A stretch of DNA of 64,000 bases, from positions 3,828,436 through 3,892,435 of the forward strand of contig NZ_CP041352.1 of NCBI RefSeq assembly GCF_009746125.1, given 5' to 3'. Every line of letters starts with the position of its first letter. Position 1 is the stretch's first letter. Both the position numbers and the translations under genes were made by a program. Origin of the DNA: Casimicrobium huifangae (GTDB lineage: Bacteria; Pseudomonadota; Gammaproteobacteria; Burkholderiales; Casimicrobiaceae). The notes below the pieces were generated by a model. It did not search any database. It had not been told where the DNA came from and worked only from the letters and a program-made list of their open reading frames with translations. Of the stretch, positions 17,001 through 26,104 are shown piece after piece.

Positions 17001-17758
17001 GCCAGCACCAGATTGGCCGCCAGCGGCGCATGATCGGACAGCCGGGACCAGTCGCGACCGCGATGGACCTGGGCGCTCTGAACGTGAAAGCCACGCACAT
17101 AAATGCGATCCAGTCGCAGGATGGGCAGGCGCGCCGGAAAACTGCGAGCCGGACGCCCGCGGGTCGTCTCGAATACTTCGTGGGCACCGATTTCCCCGAG
17201 GGGATCACCAGCGCGATGCCGCCAGTCGTTGAAATCGCCAGCGAGGATCAACGGCGCATCCTTGGGTACCAGCGTATTGATGCGTGCGCAGACGGCTTCC
17301 ACCTGTTTGCGCCGGGAGCGGCCGAACAGACCCAGATGCACACAGACACAGTGCAGGTTCGCTGGCCAACCGGGAATCTCGATCTCAGCGTGCAGCAGCC
17401 CGCGCTGCTCGAAACGATTGGTGGAAATGTCCTCATGATCGCAGCGAATCATCGGGAAACGCGACAGGATTGCGTTGCCGTGGTGACCGTCTTCGTAGAC
17501 TGCGTTGCCAGCGTAGGCAGCGGCCGGCCATTGTGTCTCCGCCAGAAACTCATGCTGGGGTGCATCGGGCCAGGCCTCATGCCGTTCGACATGCTTCGTG
17601 TTGTGGCCGACAACCTCCTGCAGGAAGACGATGTCGGCCCCCATCATGCGCAGGCGCTCCCGCATATCGTGCACCACAATGCGGCGGTTGAAGTGCGAAA
17701 AGCCCTTGTGAATGTTGTAAGTCGCCACCGTCAGCGACGCGGATTTTCCGTGCGGCAT
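16997..17758 (-). CDS. YbhP-like endonuclease/exonuclease/phosphatase protein
   Basis: 253-aa member of the EEP (DNase I-like) superfamily. Motifs visible: TYNIHKG near the N-terminus, the metal-binding Glu in IVFLQEV, LILAGDFNDW with Asp/Asn, and a C-terminal LSDHAPLAANL. The open frame extends to 18169, but that part is antisense to the MFS gene. The ATG at 17758 begins just before the first conserved strand. It is coupled to the cardiolipin synthase gene, so a role in membrane phospholipid remodelling is likelier than DNA cleavage. Confidence 0.85.
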   Translation of the reverse strand: MPHGKSASLTVATYNIHKGFSHFNRRIVVHDMRERLRMMGADIVFLQEVVGHNTKHVERHEAWPDAPQHEFLAETQWPAAAYAGNAVYEDGHHGNAILSRFPMIRCDHEDISTNRFEQRGLLHAEIEIPGWPANLHCVCVHLGLFGRSRRKQVEAVCARINTLVPKDAPLILAGDFNDWRHRAGDPLGEIGAHEVFETTRGRPARSFPARLPILRLDRIYVRGFHVQSAQVHRGRDWSRLSDHAPLAANLVLA

Positions 17759-17827
17759 GAAGTGAAGCCTATCGCAACTGCGCGTCGGCGTCCTGCACGC
17801 GGACAGCCTTGCTATGCTCTGCGGGAG

Positions 17828-19099
17828 ATGCCCGACTACCGTTTTTCTGACCTGCTGCGCCAGCGCACCTTCGTGCAGTTCTGGACCACCCGGCTGGCGG
17901 GCACGGCTGCCAACCAGATGTTGATGGTGGCGGTGGGCTGGCAGATGTATGAGCTGACCGGCAGCGCCTGGGATCTCGGACTGGTCGGGCTCTACCAGTT
18001 TCTGCCGGCGCTGCTGCTGACACTGGTCGCGGGCTATGTGGCGGATCGGGTTAACCGGGCGCGCATTGTGGCCGTCTGTCTGGTCGTGCAACTGGTGGCT
18101 GCCGGAATGCTGGCGGTGGCGAGTTACCAGTTTGAACGCGACGCCGGAACGCCGTCCCTTCCCGCGCAATTGCTGTCGCGGGATTTGCTGCTTGCCGTGT
18201 CAGTGCTGCTGGGCGTCGCCCGCGCCTTCCAGATGCCAGCCCAGCAGGCGTTGATCGCCCTGCTGGTACCGACGCAGCTGTTGCCGCGAGCGATGGCCTT
18301 CAGCGCTTCCGGCCTGCAGGCAGCAGTCATCGCCGGGCCAGCGGTTGGTGGTGTGATCTACGTGGCGGGCGCGGCAGCGGTGTACGGCACCTGCGCGCTG
18401 CTTTTCGCGCTGGGGATGGTGCTGGCGTTATGCCTCCGTTACGAACACTCGCCACCCCGCAGCGAGCGACCGAGCATGGCTACGCTGCTGGCTGGCGTGC
18501 GCTTTATCTTTGAGCGCAAACTGCTGCTGGGCGCCATTTCGCTTGACCTTTTTGCGGTGCTGCTCGGTGGCGCTACTGCGCTGCTGCCCATGTTCGCCCG
18601 CGACATTCTGCATGTCGGCGCGTGGGGGTTGGGGTTGTTGCGCGGGGCTCCGGCAGTCGGCGCCCTGATGATGTCAATTGCGCTGACACGATGGCCCGTA
18701 TCGCAGGGCGTGGGTAAACGGTTGCTTGCTGCCGTGGCCGTGTTTGGTATCGCTACCGTGGTGTTCGGCGTCTCGACCAATTTCCTGCTCTCGTTGATCG
18801 CATTGGCCATCACCGGTGCGGCAGATATGGTGAGCGTGGTGATCCGGCAGACGCTGGTGCAGCTGGAAACGCCCGACGACATGCGTGGGCGCGTCAGTGC
18901 GGTGAACTCGGTATTTATCGGCGCCAGCAACCAGTTGGGCGAGTTTGAGTCCGGCGCCACCGCAGCCTGGCTCGGACCGGTCGGCTCGGTCGTTGTTGGT
19001 GGGCTGGGAACGGTCGCGGTCGCACTGGCGTGGCTACGCTGGTTCCCGACGCTGGCGCAGCGCGACTCGCTGCAAGGCGACGGCGTCAAACCCGGTTAG
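17828..19099 (+). CDS. MFS transporter, EntS-like
   Basis: 423-aa permease with 12 predicted TM helices, beginning MPDYRFSDLLRQRTFVQFWT and resembling the MFS_3 group of enterobactin/multidrug exporters. The GYVADRVNRARIV loop fits the MFS signature. The frame stays open back to 16778, but that region overlaps clsB/ybhP antisense and is not protein-like, so the ATG at 17828 is used. A GGGAG lies right beside it, which is closer than usual. Transcribed divergently from the ybhP-like gene with only 69 bp between them. Confidence 0.87.
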   Translation: MPDYRFSDLLRQRTFVQFWTTRLAGTAANQMLMVAVGWQMYELTGSAWDLGLVGLYQFLPALLLTLVAGYVADRVNRARIVAVCLVVQLVAAGMLAVASYQFERDAGTPSLPAQLLSRDLLLAVSVLLGVARAFQMPAQQALIALLVPTQLLPRAMAFSASGLQAAVIAGPAVGGVIYVAGAAAVYGTCALLFALGMVLALCLRYEHSPPRSERPSMATLLAGVRFIFERKLLLGAISLDLFAVLLGGATALLPMFARDILHVGAWGLGLLRGAPAVGALMMSIALTRWPVSQGVGKRLLAAVAVFGIATVVFGVSTNFLLSLIALAITGAADMVSVVIRQTLVQLETPDDMRGRVSAVNSVFIGASNQLGEFESGATAAWLGPVGSVVVGGLGTVAVALAWLRWFPTLAQRDSLQGDGVKPG

Positions 19100-20259
19100 G
19101 GTGAAACGCGCAGTATCTTGCCATTGCGTTCGTCAGTCAGGACGTACAGGTAGCCATCAGGTCCCTGCCGCACATCGCGGATGCGCTCATTGCGTTCACC
19201 GAGCAGTCGCTCTTCAGCCACCACGCGTTCGCCGTCAAGTGTGAGACGAGCCAGATGCTGGCCGGCAAGGGCGCCGACAAACAGCGAACCTTTCCACGCT
19301 GGAAACCGGTCGGCCGTGTAGAAGGCCATGCCCGACGGCGCAATCGACGGCACCCAGTAGTGAACGGGCGGCTCCATGCCTGCCTTGCCGGTGCTGTCAT
19401 GCAACTTTTGTCCGGAATAGTCGATACCGTAGCCGACAACCGGCCAGCCATAGTTCTTGCCAGCCGCCGGGATGTTGATCTCGTCCCCCCCTTTGGGGCC
19501 GTGCTCATGCGTCCACAATTTGCCGGTGACCGGATGGATGGCTGCGCCCTGCAAATTGCGGTGGCCATAGCTCCAGATTTCCGGCTTGGCGCCGGTCTTC
19601 CCGACAAACGGATTGTCCTTCGGAACGCTGCCGTCGGGATTGATGCGAATGACTTTGCCCAAGTGCGAGTCGAGGGCCTGGGCGCGATCTTTTGCGACGT
19701 AGCGTTCACCGGTGGTGACATAAAGCGAACCATCGCGTGCAATGGCAATCCGCGAGCCAAAGTGATGCCCACCAGCAACGATATCGGCCTGCGCAAAAAT
19801 CAGTTTCACCTCCGTCAGTGCCATATCGGCGAGCCGCGCACTGACCACTGCCGTGCGGGCACCGCCTTCCACCGCCTGCGCGAACGAGAGATAAAGCCGG
19901 CGACTCTGCGCGAAGTCCGGCGCTACGGCTACGTCGAGCAGTCCGCCCTGATTCACGGCGTGCACCGATGGCACGCCGGCAATCGGCGCGCTGACCTTGC
20001 CGTCAGCGGTGACCACACGCAGGCGGCCAGCCCGTTCGGTTACCAGCATGCGCAGCGGGCCGTCGCCAGGCAGAAAGGCGAGCGACCAGGGGTGATCGAG
20101 CCGTTCGGCGACCACCGTCGCCGTGGCGCGACCTGAAACCGCATTTGACAGGGTAGATTGGGCAGCCGCGCTCGCCACCGTAATCAGCGCGGCTGCGGTG
20201 AGGGCCAGCAGTCGTCGAAGATTGTGGCCTCCGGTCAACTCTGATCTGCGTTCGTACAT
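19096..20259 (-). CDS. Soluble aldose sugar dehydrogenase (PQQ-dependent family)
   Basis: 387-aa secreted six-bladed beta-propeller of the glucose/sorbosone dehydrogenase family (YliI/Asd type). A signal peptide ends near AASAAAQ. Motifs are HPWSLAFLPG at blade 1, NQGGLLDVAVAPDF, the GGHHFGSRIA His region and WSYGHRNLQGAA. Family members oxidise aldoses in the periplasm with PQQ. The ATG at 20259 has GAGGAC upstream; an earlier ATG at 20283 lies inside the upstream terminator. Its 3' end overlaps the convergent MFS gene by 4 bp. Confidence 0.9.
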   Translation of the reverse strand: MYERRSELTGGHNLRRLLALTAAALITVASAAAQSTLSNAVSGRATATVVAERLDHPWSLAFLPGDGPLRMLVTERAGRLRVVTADGKVSAPIAGVPSVHAVNQGGLLDVAVAPDFAQSRRLYLSFAQAVEGGARTAVVSARLADMALTEVKLIFAQADIVAGGHHFGSRIAIARDGSLYVTTGERYVAKDRAQALDSHLGKVIRINPDGSVPKDNPFVGKTGAKPEIWSYGHRNLQGAAIHPVTGKLWTHEHGPKGGDEINIPAAGKNYGWPVVGYGIDYSGQKLHDSTGKAGMEPPVHYWVPSIAPSGMAFYTADRFPAWKGSLFVGALAGQHLARLTLDGERVVAEERLLGERNERIRDVRQGPDGYLYVLTDERNGKILRVSP

Positions 20260-20273
20260 CACAAAGTCCTCGC

Positions 20274-20308
20274 CAAAAAACAAAAAAGCCGGGCGAACCC
20301 GGCTTTTT
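20274..20308 (-). terminator. Rho-independent terminator of the RRM gene
   Basis: On the minus strand an 11-bp perfect stem AAAAAGCCGGG / CCCGGCTTTTT with a TTCG loop is followed by a T-rich run (TTTTTTGTTTTTT). It lies 21 bp after the RRM-protein stop. Confidence 0.92.
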
Positions 20309-20328
20309 CACGTTGCAGACAGCAACGA

Positions 20329-20706
20329 TTAGTAGTTGCCACCGCCGTAGCCGCCACGGCCACCGCCACCGCCACCACCGCCGTAGCCGCCACCGCCGGT
20401 ACGCGGACCGCGGAAACCACCGCCGCCACCAGGACCGCGCGGCGGACGATCGCCGGCCGGAGCCGGACGCGCTTCATTGACGACCAGCGGACGACCTTCG
20501 ATCGACTTGCCGTTCATGCCTGCGATCGCGGCTTGTGCAGCCGCGTCAGTTGCCATCGTGACGAAGGCAAACCCGCGCATACGACCGGTTTCGCGGTCCA
20601 TCGGCAGGTGAACATCCGACACTTCGCCAAAAGTGGCGAATTCCGAGCGAATCATATCCGGCGTAGCGCGGAAGCTGATATTGCCCACAAACAAACGATT
20701 ACCCAT
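20329..20706 (-). CDS. Glycine-rich RRM RNA-binding protein
   Basis: 125-aa protein with a single RNA recognition motif (about 1-80) carrying RNP2 RLFVGNI and RNP1 RGFAFVTM. A Gly/Arg/Tyr-rich tail of glycine runs (about 92-125) follows. Such proteins in beta- and cyanobacteria are small RNA chaperones, often cold-induced (family knowledge). It has its own terminator and a roughly 180-nt leader rich in short A/T tracts. It is a monocistronic unit. Confidence 0.95.
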   Translation of the reverse strand: MGNRLFVGNISFRATPDMIRSEFATFGEVSDVHLPMDRETGRMRGFAFVTMATDAAAQAAIAGMNGKSIEGRPLVVNEARPAPAGDRPPRGPGGGGGFRGPRTGGGGYGGGGGGGGRGGYGGGNY

Positions 20707-21009
20707 AGTGTGTAAATCTATCCTTGACTAACAAAAAACGCGGATTTCAAGGACTCGTCAGTATCGCAGCCGCTCGAAAAGCAGCCCACACACTCGGGAA
20801 CCAGGAAACTCGCCAGGGCGAGGAAAAACGCTTCTATACGCAGTGACGTTCATCCACGTGATCGAAAGAATGCCACAAATTTCGTTTTTGTGCTTGCTTT
20901 TTTTGTTTTTTCGTTTGTAAATGACCAATTCTGCGTGATTTCCCGGTTGATACGCAGAAACTTTGCCCTACATTACGGGCGTTCTGGACTTATTGCCCTG
21001 GAGGCTCAC
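20707..21009. other. Divergent regulatory region, A/T-rich
   Basis: 303 bp between the RRM gene and the YbhL-like gene. The middle (about 20875-20930) is markedly T-rich compared with the surroundings. I see no small gene. The RRM transcript probably has a long 5' leader; the plus-strand promoter is described separately. Confidence 0.5.
20947..20974 (+). promoter_or_regulatory. Sigma-70-like promoter for the YbhL-like gene
   Basis: -35 TTGATA (20947-20952) and -10 TACATT (20969-20974) are separated by 16 bp. The start would fall about 30 nt before the TTG start codon, whose Shine-Dalgarno GGAGG is at 21000-21004. Assigned by eye only. Confidence 0.5.
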
Positions 21010-21693
21010 TTGAGCAGTGACAACGTAACCCCCATCGCTTCCGGCGATTTCGTCGCCGCATCGCAAAACCGCGTTCTGCGCAACACCTATCTGCTGCTGG
21101 CGATCTCGCTGTTGCCCACCATCGCCGGCGCGGCGCTGGGCGTGACGCTTGGCTTCAAGGGCTTTGGCGCCTGGTGGCTCAACTTCGTGATCCTGATGGG
21201 TGCCGTGATGGCATTTGGCTTCGGCATTGAGCGCACCAAGAATTCCGGCGCCGGTGTGGCGGTGCTGCTGGCGTTCACGTTCTTCATGGGCTTCTGGCTG
21301 TCGGTACTGCTCGGCCGCATCCTGGTGCTCAAGGATGGCGCCACACTGATCGCCTACGCGTTCGGTGGCACCGCACTGATCTTTGCCGGCATGGCGGCCA
21401 TCGCATCGAGCATCAAAACCTCGCTGTCCGGCATGGGCAAGTTCCTGTGGATCGGCTTCTGCGTGATCCTGCTTGCGGCCATCGGAGGCATCGTGTTCCA
21501 GATGCCGGCGCTGATGATCACCTGCTCGGTGTTGTTCATCGGCCTGTTTTCGGCGTGGACGGTGTACGACCTGAACCAGATCATCACTGGCGGCGAGACC
21601 AACTACATCACGGCGACGCTGTCGATCTACGTCAATTTGTTCAATATTTTCAGCAACTTGCTGAGTCTGCTGGGTCTCAGCAGCAGCGACTGA
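21010..21693 (+). CDS. Bax inhibitor-1/YbhL family membrane protein
   Basis: 227-aa integral membrane protein with seven predicted TM helices and the closing pattern DLNQIITGGETNYITATLSIYVNLFN seen in BI-1/YccA/YbhL proteins. Members are proposed pH-sensitive calcium leak channels or FtsH modulators (family knowledge). Start is TTG at 21010 with GGAGG 5 nt upstream; the frame is open further back but without a ribosome site. A strong terminator follows. Confidence 0.9.
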   Translation: MSSDNVTPIASGDFVAASQNRVLRNTYLLLAISLLPTIAGAALGVTLGFKGFGAWWLNFVILMGAVMAFGFGIERTKNSGAGVAVLLAFTFFMGFWLSVLLGRILVLKDGATLIAYAFGGTALIFAGMAAIASSIKTSLSGMGKFLWIGFCVILLAAIGGIVFQMPALMITCSVLFIGLFSAWTVYDLNQIITGGETNYITATLSIYVNLFNIFSNLLSLLGLSSSD

Positions 21694-21713
21694 TCGCGGG
21701 CTGCAACCGCACG

Positions 21714-21739
21714 AAAAGGCTCCTGCGGGAGCCTTTTTT
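21714..21739 (+). terminator. Rho-independent terminator of the YbhL-like gene
   Basis: A 10-bp stem AAAAGGCTCC / GGAGCCTTTT with loop TGCG and a T6 run, 20 bp after the stop codon. Confidence 0.93.
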
Positions 21740-21756
21740 CCTTGTGCCAGTCTTTC

Positions 21757-21875
21757 ATCTTTTTGGCTAAATGACCAAGAGACAAGGGCCGAAGGCCGTA
21801 TTCGACGAAAGTCGATATCCTGCTTTTTTGGCCACTGAGCCCAGTTCACACGGGCATTCTGGAGAAAAGCTGATT
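21757..21875 (-). repeat. Intergenic palindromic repeat, copy 3
   Basis: Minus-strand boxes: ATCAGCTTTT (21875-21866), ATCGACTT (21816-21809), then AAAAAGAT about 52 nt further on. Spacing is 59 and 52 nt. The third box and the central box are more diverged than in copies 1, 2 and 5. It lies between the convergent YbhL-like and tauC-like genes. Confidence 0.62.
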
Positions 21876-21887
21876 CCCGCCGAAGTG

Positions 21888-22724
21888 CTACACGCGCCCC
21901 TTCCACGGCACTAGCCACTGCTCGATGCGGCGCATCAGGAGGTCAAACAGGTAAGCGACCACACCAATCACGATGATGCCCATGATCACGATGTCGGTGC
22001 GCAGGAAGTTTGACGCGTTGAGCACCATCTGCCCCAACCCCTCGGTCGCTGCGACCATTTCCGCTGCAACCAGCGTGGTCCAGCCGAAACCAATGGCGAT
22101 GCGCATACCGGTGAGAATTTCCGGCAGCGCCGCAGGCACGATGACATGCCAGATTACCTGCCACTTCGACGCGCCCATCGAGTAAGCCGCATTGATCTGC
22201 TCGATAGTGACCGACTTCACGCCGGCCCGCGCTGCCATTGCCAGTGGCGCGAAGCAGGCCAGGTAAATCAGGATGATCTTGGCCGTCTCGTCGATGCCGA
22301 ACCAGATCACGATCAGCGGCAGGTACGCGAGCGGCGGCAGCGGCCGGTAAAACTCGATCGGCGGATCGAAAATGCCGCGCATCACGCGCGACACGCCCAT
22401 TGCCACACCGACCGGCACCGCCGTCAGCACGGCAAGGAAGAACGCCGAGAACACGCGGATCATGCTCCACATGAAGTGCTCCGGCAGCGCCTTGCCGCCC
22501 TGAATGTCGCCTTTCATGGCGCTCACGAAGGCGCTGAAAATCTTCTCCGGCGTCGGCAAAAACAGATCCCTGATCCAGCCGAGATGGGTAGCGAGCCACC
22601 AAAACGCCAGCAGGAGCACCACCGTGACCACGCTGATGACCACACTGCTGCCCTCGCCGGGCAGGCTGTAGCCCTTCACCGCGCGGACGGTTGGCGGCGC
22701 GGTGCCGCGCGGGTCACTGGCCAT
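21888..22724 (-). CDS. tauC: TauC/SsuC-type sulfonate ABC permease
   Basis: 278-aa permease (BPD_transp_1) with six TM helices. The EAA coupling loop reads INAAYSMGASKWQVIWHVIVPAALPEILTG, typical of taurine/nitrate/sulfonate importers. Its start overlaps the ATPase gene by 11 nt. With TauA-, TauB-like and aminotransferase genes it forms one minus-strand run, so taurine or a related omega-amino/sulfonate compound is the likely substrate. Confidence 0.9.
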   Translation of the reverse strand: MASDPRGTAPPTVRAVKGYSLPGEGSSVVISVVTVVLLLAFWWLATHLGWIRDLFLPTPEKIFSAFVSAMKGDIQGGKALPEHFMWSMIRVFSAFFLAVLTAVPVGVAMGVSRVMRGIFDPPIEFYRPLPPLAYLPLIVIWFGIDETAKIILIYLACFAPLAMAARAGVKSVTIEQINAAYSMGASKWQVIWHVIVPAALPEILTGMRIAIGFGWTTLVAAEMVAATEGLGQMVLNASNFLRTDIVIMGIIVIGVVAYLFDLLMRRIEQWLVPWKGRV

Positions 22725-23508
22725 CGTCAGCCCCCGGTGACGCGTGGATCAGCGCCAGCACTTCCTCGCGCATGTCGATGAAGGCGGGCGACGACTTCAC
22801 CGCCCGCGAATCCTGGCAGTCGATGAACTGCTTCGAGAAAGGCGGTTGAAAGCGGTGAGCAATGCGGCCCGGCGACGGCGTCATCACGATCAGCTCGGTG
22901 GCGAGAAACAGCGCCTCCTCGACGCTGTGAGTGATGAAGAAAAACATCTTCTTCGTCTGCCACCAGAGGTTCACGATCAGGTCCTGGATGTGCGCGCGGG
23001 TCAACGCATCGAGAGCGCCCAGCGGCTCGTCCATCAGCATCACAGCAGGATCGCTCGCCAGCGCCCGCGCCACGCCGGCGCGCTGCTGCATGCCCCCGGA
23101 GATCTGGTAGATCGGGTAGTCAGCATACTTTTCGAGTTGCACGAGGCGCAGTTTGTCCATGGCGATGGCACGCCGCTCGGCTTTCGCCATGCCGCGCATG
23201 CGCAAGCCGAATTCAACGTTCTCCAGCACCGAAAGCCACGGCATCAGCGCGTGCTTCTGAAACACCACGCCGCGTTCGGCGCCGGGGCCGAGCACAGGCT
23301 GCCCGCCCAGCAGAATCTGCCCGCTGGAGGGCGGCATGAAGCCGGCGATACAGGACAGCAAGGTGGTCTTGCCGCAGCCGGAGGCGCCAAGCGCGACGAC
23401 AAAGTCGCCCGGCTTCATGCTGAGGTTGACGCCGGATAGCGCCAGCGTGCCCTGTCCGTTGGTTCCTGCGTAGTTGACGCTGAGGTTGCTGATCTCGAGT
23501 GTCGACAC
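22714..23508 (-). CDS. tauB: TauB/SsuB-type sulfonate ABC ATPase
   Basis: 264-aa ATP-binding subunit. Walker A GASGCGKTT, Q-loop VVFQKHALMPWLSV, signature ISGGMQQR (a usual variant in this subfamily), Walker B VMLMDEPLGALD and H-loop ITHSVEEAL are intact. The frame is open to 23739 but overlaps the binding-protein gene; the GTG at 23508 (MSTLEIS) with GAGG upstream gives the usual TauB start. It lies between tauA and tauC. Confidence 0.9.
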   Translation of the reverse strand: MSTLEISNLSVNYAGTNGQGTLALSGVNLSMKPGDFVVALGASGCGKTTLLSCIAGFMPPSSGQILLGGQPVLGPGAERGVVFQKHALMPWLSVLENVEFGLRMRGMAKAERRAIAMDKLRLVQLEKYADYPIYQISGGMQQRAGVARALASDPAVMLMDEPLGALDALTRAHIQDLIVNLWWQTKKMFFFITHSVEEALFLATELIVMTPSPGRIAHRFQPPFSKQFIDCQDSRAVKSSPAFIDMREEVLALIHASPGADDGQ

Positions 23509-23533
23509 CGGGTTCAGGCCTCGCGGTCGACGA

Positions 23534-24532
23534 CTACTTCGCCACCTCGGCCGCGTAGCTGGCGTTGACGACTGCCGAATAGTCCGACAAGGTCTTCTCG
23601 ATCTGCTTTTGCGAGAGCTGAAATTCAGCCGTGGCTGCCAGCGCTTTGGCGGCGATCGCCGCCTTGCCGCCGCCCAGCCAACGGGTCGCCTGCTCTTTCG
23701 CACTCGGAAACTTGTAGAGTGCAATGGCCGCAGGGACATCTTCCGGTTTGGAGCCCGACCACTTGGCGATTGCCTTCACCTCAGCGCCATCGGCCTTCCA
23801 GTTCTTGCCCCCATCGCGATATTTCGCATCCGCGTCGGCCATCACCTTGACGAACTTGATCATGAAGTCGCGATTGGCCTTGGCCCAGTCCTTGTTGGCG
23901 ACGTAGCCGTCAAAGGTGGCCTTGCCGGTAGCGGCCGTGATCTGGCCGGAGGTGATCACCACCGCGCCATCCTTCTTGGCCTCAGCCAGCACAGGGTCCC
24001 AGATGAAGGTGGCGTCGATGTCGCCGCGCTGCCAGGCAGCACGCACTTCCGGCGGCCGCATGTTGAGGATCTTCACGTCAGCGGGATTGATCTTGGCCTG
24101 ATCCAGCGCCACCATGGTGTGGAAGTGGGTGGTGGAGTTGAAGGGCATCGCGATGCGCTTGCCCTTCAGATCGGCCACTTTGGCGATGCCGGAACCTTTC
24201 CTCGCCACCAGCGCCTCGGCGTCGCCGATGTCATCGAGAATCCAGAACAGTTCCAGCGGTTCGCCGCGCGACACTGCTGCCGCAATGCCGGCAGAGCCCA
24301 CTTCGCCCACCTGTACCGCGCCAGAGGCCATCGCCTTGATCACCTCGCCGCCACCACCGAACTGCTTCCAGTTGATCTTGTAGCCGGTCGCTGCTTCGAG
24401 GGCCTTGGCTTCCTGCGCCATGCGATAAGGCACCACCATGTCCTGATAACCGATGGTCACCTCTTTCGCCTGCGCGAAGACCGATGTCGAAACAAGCGCT
24501 GCGACCGCGCCGGCAAGCAATCCACGATTCAT
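23534..24532 (-). CDS. tauA: TauA-type taurine/sulfonate-binding periplasmic protein
   Basis: 332-aa solute-binding protein of the NMT1/SsuA family. A clean signal peptide MNRGLLAGAVAALVSTSVFA is followed by KEVTIGYQDMVVPYRMAQEA, the usual first strand of TauA. Later segments VGEVGSAGIAAAVSRGEPL and ARKGSGIAKVADLKGKRIA fit the ligand cleft. The ATG at 24532 has GAGAGGAC upstream. It is the first transporter gene after the aminotransferase gene on the same strand. Confidence 0.9.
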   Translation of the reverse strand: MNRGLLAGAVAALVSTSVFAQAKEVTIGYQDMVVPYRMAQEAKALEAATGYKINWKQFGGGGEVIKAMASGAVQVGEVGSAGIAAAVSRGEPLELFWILDDIGDAEALVARKGSGIAKVADLKGKRIAMPFNSTTHFHTMVALDQAKINPADVKILNMRPPEVRAAWQRGDIDATFIWDPVLAEAKKDGAVVITSGQITAATGKATFDGYVANKDWAKANRDFMIKFVKVMADADAKYRDGGKNWKADGAEVKAIAKWSGSKPEDVPAAIALYKFPSAKEQATRWLGGGKAAIAAKALAATAEFQLSQKQIEKTLSDYSAVVNASYAAEVAK

Positions 24533-24661
24533 GGTTGGTGTCCTCTCGAAGAAGTCAAACAATCCAGCACTGTAGCCGACGCTACCGCCGCCGGCCACCA
24601 ATTTATTCGGCTAACGATATGAATCGCAGCGCACTACGCACTTTCCGGAACCGCCAATGCC

Positions 24662-26020
24662 TCATGCCTTGGCCAGCACGTCGCGCATGACCGAGACGAC
24701 GTGGTCGATGTGTGATTTCTCGCTGATGAAGGGTGGCGCGATGATCAGGTTGTCGCCGGTGCTCTTGATGTTGACGCCCGCATCAAACAGGCGCTTCTGC
24801 ATCTCGTGGCCACGCGCACCGGGCGTACCGTCCACCGCCACTTCCACCGCTGCCAGCATGCCGACGGCGCGGATGTCGACCACTACCGGCAAGTCGGACA
24901 GCGAGAACATGGCATCGATGAAATACGGCGACATCTGCGCCGCCCGCTCGACCAGTTTCTCCTTGCGGAAAATGTTCATCATGGCGAGACCCGCCGCTGC
25001 ACACGCGGGGTGCGCGCTGTAGGTGTAGCCGTGGAAGAACTCGATGCCCTTCGCCGGGCCGGCGTTGGTGATGGTGTCGTAGATATCGGTGCGGGCAGCC
25101 ACCGCGCCCAGCGGCTGTGCGCCATTGGTGATGGCCTTCGCCATCGTCATCAGGTCGGGCGTCACGCCAAACGCCTGCGCAGCGAAGTTGGCGCCCATGC
25201 GGCCCCAGCCGGTGATCACCTCGTCGAACACCAGCAGGATGCCGTGCTGGTCGCAGATTGCGCGCAGGCGGTCGAGATAGCCCTTGGGCGGTGGCAGGCA
25301 GCCGAACGATCCGGCAGTGGGTTCCACAAACACTGCGGCGATGTTTTCGCCGCCGTACAGCGCGCAGTAGCGCTGCAGATCGTCAGCCAAGTCGGCCCCG
25401 TGTTCGGGTTGGCCCTTGACGAATTTGTTCTGCGGCAGCGCCGTATGCCGCATGTGATAGACGCCCGGCAAACCTACGCCGAACGCCTTGCGGTTGTTGA
25501 TCATGCCGGCCAGCGCCACGCCGCCCATGTTGACGCCGTGATACGCCCGCTCGCGACTGATGAAGAGCTGGCGGTGACCCTGCCCACGGGCACGGTGATA
25601 GGCCAGCGCCATCTTCATCGCGCTGTCGATCGATTCCGACCCGGAACAGACAAAGAAAACCCGGTCGAGCCCTTTCGGCGTGAATTCGGCCACCTCACGG
25701 GCGAGCTGGAAACCAAGCGGATGGCCGCGCGTGAAGGGCATCGAATAGTCGAGCGTGGTCAACTGCTGGTAGACAGCTTCGGCGATTTCCGGCCGGCAGT
25801 GACCGGCGGCGACGCAGAACAGGCCGGACGAAGCATCCAGCAGTTTGCGGCCGTCGGCCGTCCACAAATACATGCCTTCGCCCTTGACGAACATCCGCGG
25901 CTCCGCCTTGAACTCCTTGTTAGGCGAGAACGGCATCCAGTAGTTGTCAAGCGCGTGGGCGTCCTGCGCAAAGGCGCTGGCGGTGGTGACGGTATTAAGA
26001 TGGGGGTCAGCGTGGCCCAT
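24662..26020 (-). CDS. Class III omega-aminotransferase, taurine/beta-alanine type
   Basis: 452-aa PLP-dependent enzyme of the aspartate aminotransferase family, fold type I, class III. Visible motifs are DNYWMPFSPN at the N-terminus, VCSGSESIDSAMKMA for phosphate binding, FDEVITGWGRMG (Asp for the pyridine N) and the PLP lysine in MAKAITNGAQPLGAV. Close relatives are omega-amino acid:pyruvate, beta-alanine:pyruvate and taurine:pyruvate aminotransferases. Being next to tauABC and a TauR-like gene favours taurine (product sulfoacetaldehyde). Xsc, the next enzyme, is not in the window. Start at 26020 chosen for AAGGA 8-9 nt upstream. Confidence 0.88.
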   Translation of the reverse strand: MGHADPHLNTVTTASAFAQDAHALDNYWMPFSPNKEFKAEPRMFVKGEGMYLWTADGRKLLDASSGLFCVAAGHCRPEIAEAVYQQLTTLDYSMPFTRGHPLGFQLAREVAEFTPKGLDRVFFVCSGSESIDSAMKMALAYHRARGQGHRQLFISRERAYHGVNMGGVALAGMINNRKAFGVGLPGVYHMRHTALPQNKFVKGQPEHGADLADDLQRYCALYGGENIAAVFVEPTAGSFGCLPPPKGYLDRLRAICDQHGILLVFDEVITGWGRMGANFAAQAFGVTPDLMTMAKAITNGAQPLGAVAARTDIYDTITNAGPAKGIEFFHGYTYSAHPACAAAGLAMMNIFRKEKLVERAAQMSPYFIDAMFSLSDLPVVVDIRAVGMLAAVEVAVDGTPGARGHEMQKRLFDAGVNIKSTGDNLIIAPPFISEKSHIDHVVSVMRDVLAKA

Positions 26021-26104
26021 GGTTGGCATCCTTGACGCAAAACGGTCGGCAGTCGGAACAGTCGACAGGGTAGGCAAGCGCCAGGCGCGACAATAGAGCC
26101 AGTT

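Noticed and set aside
16778-17827. Long N-terminal extension (about 350 codons) of the MFS transporter frame
   Set aside because: Antisense to clsB and the YbhP-like gene, with shadow-type composition; the normal MFS start is at 17828.
17759-18169. N-terminal extension of the YbhP-like frame
   Set aside because: Antisense to the MFS gene and not conserved-looking; the family N-terminus begins at 17758.
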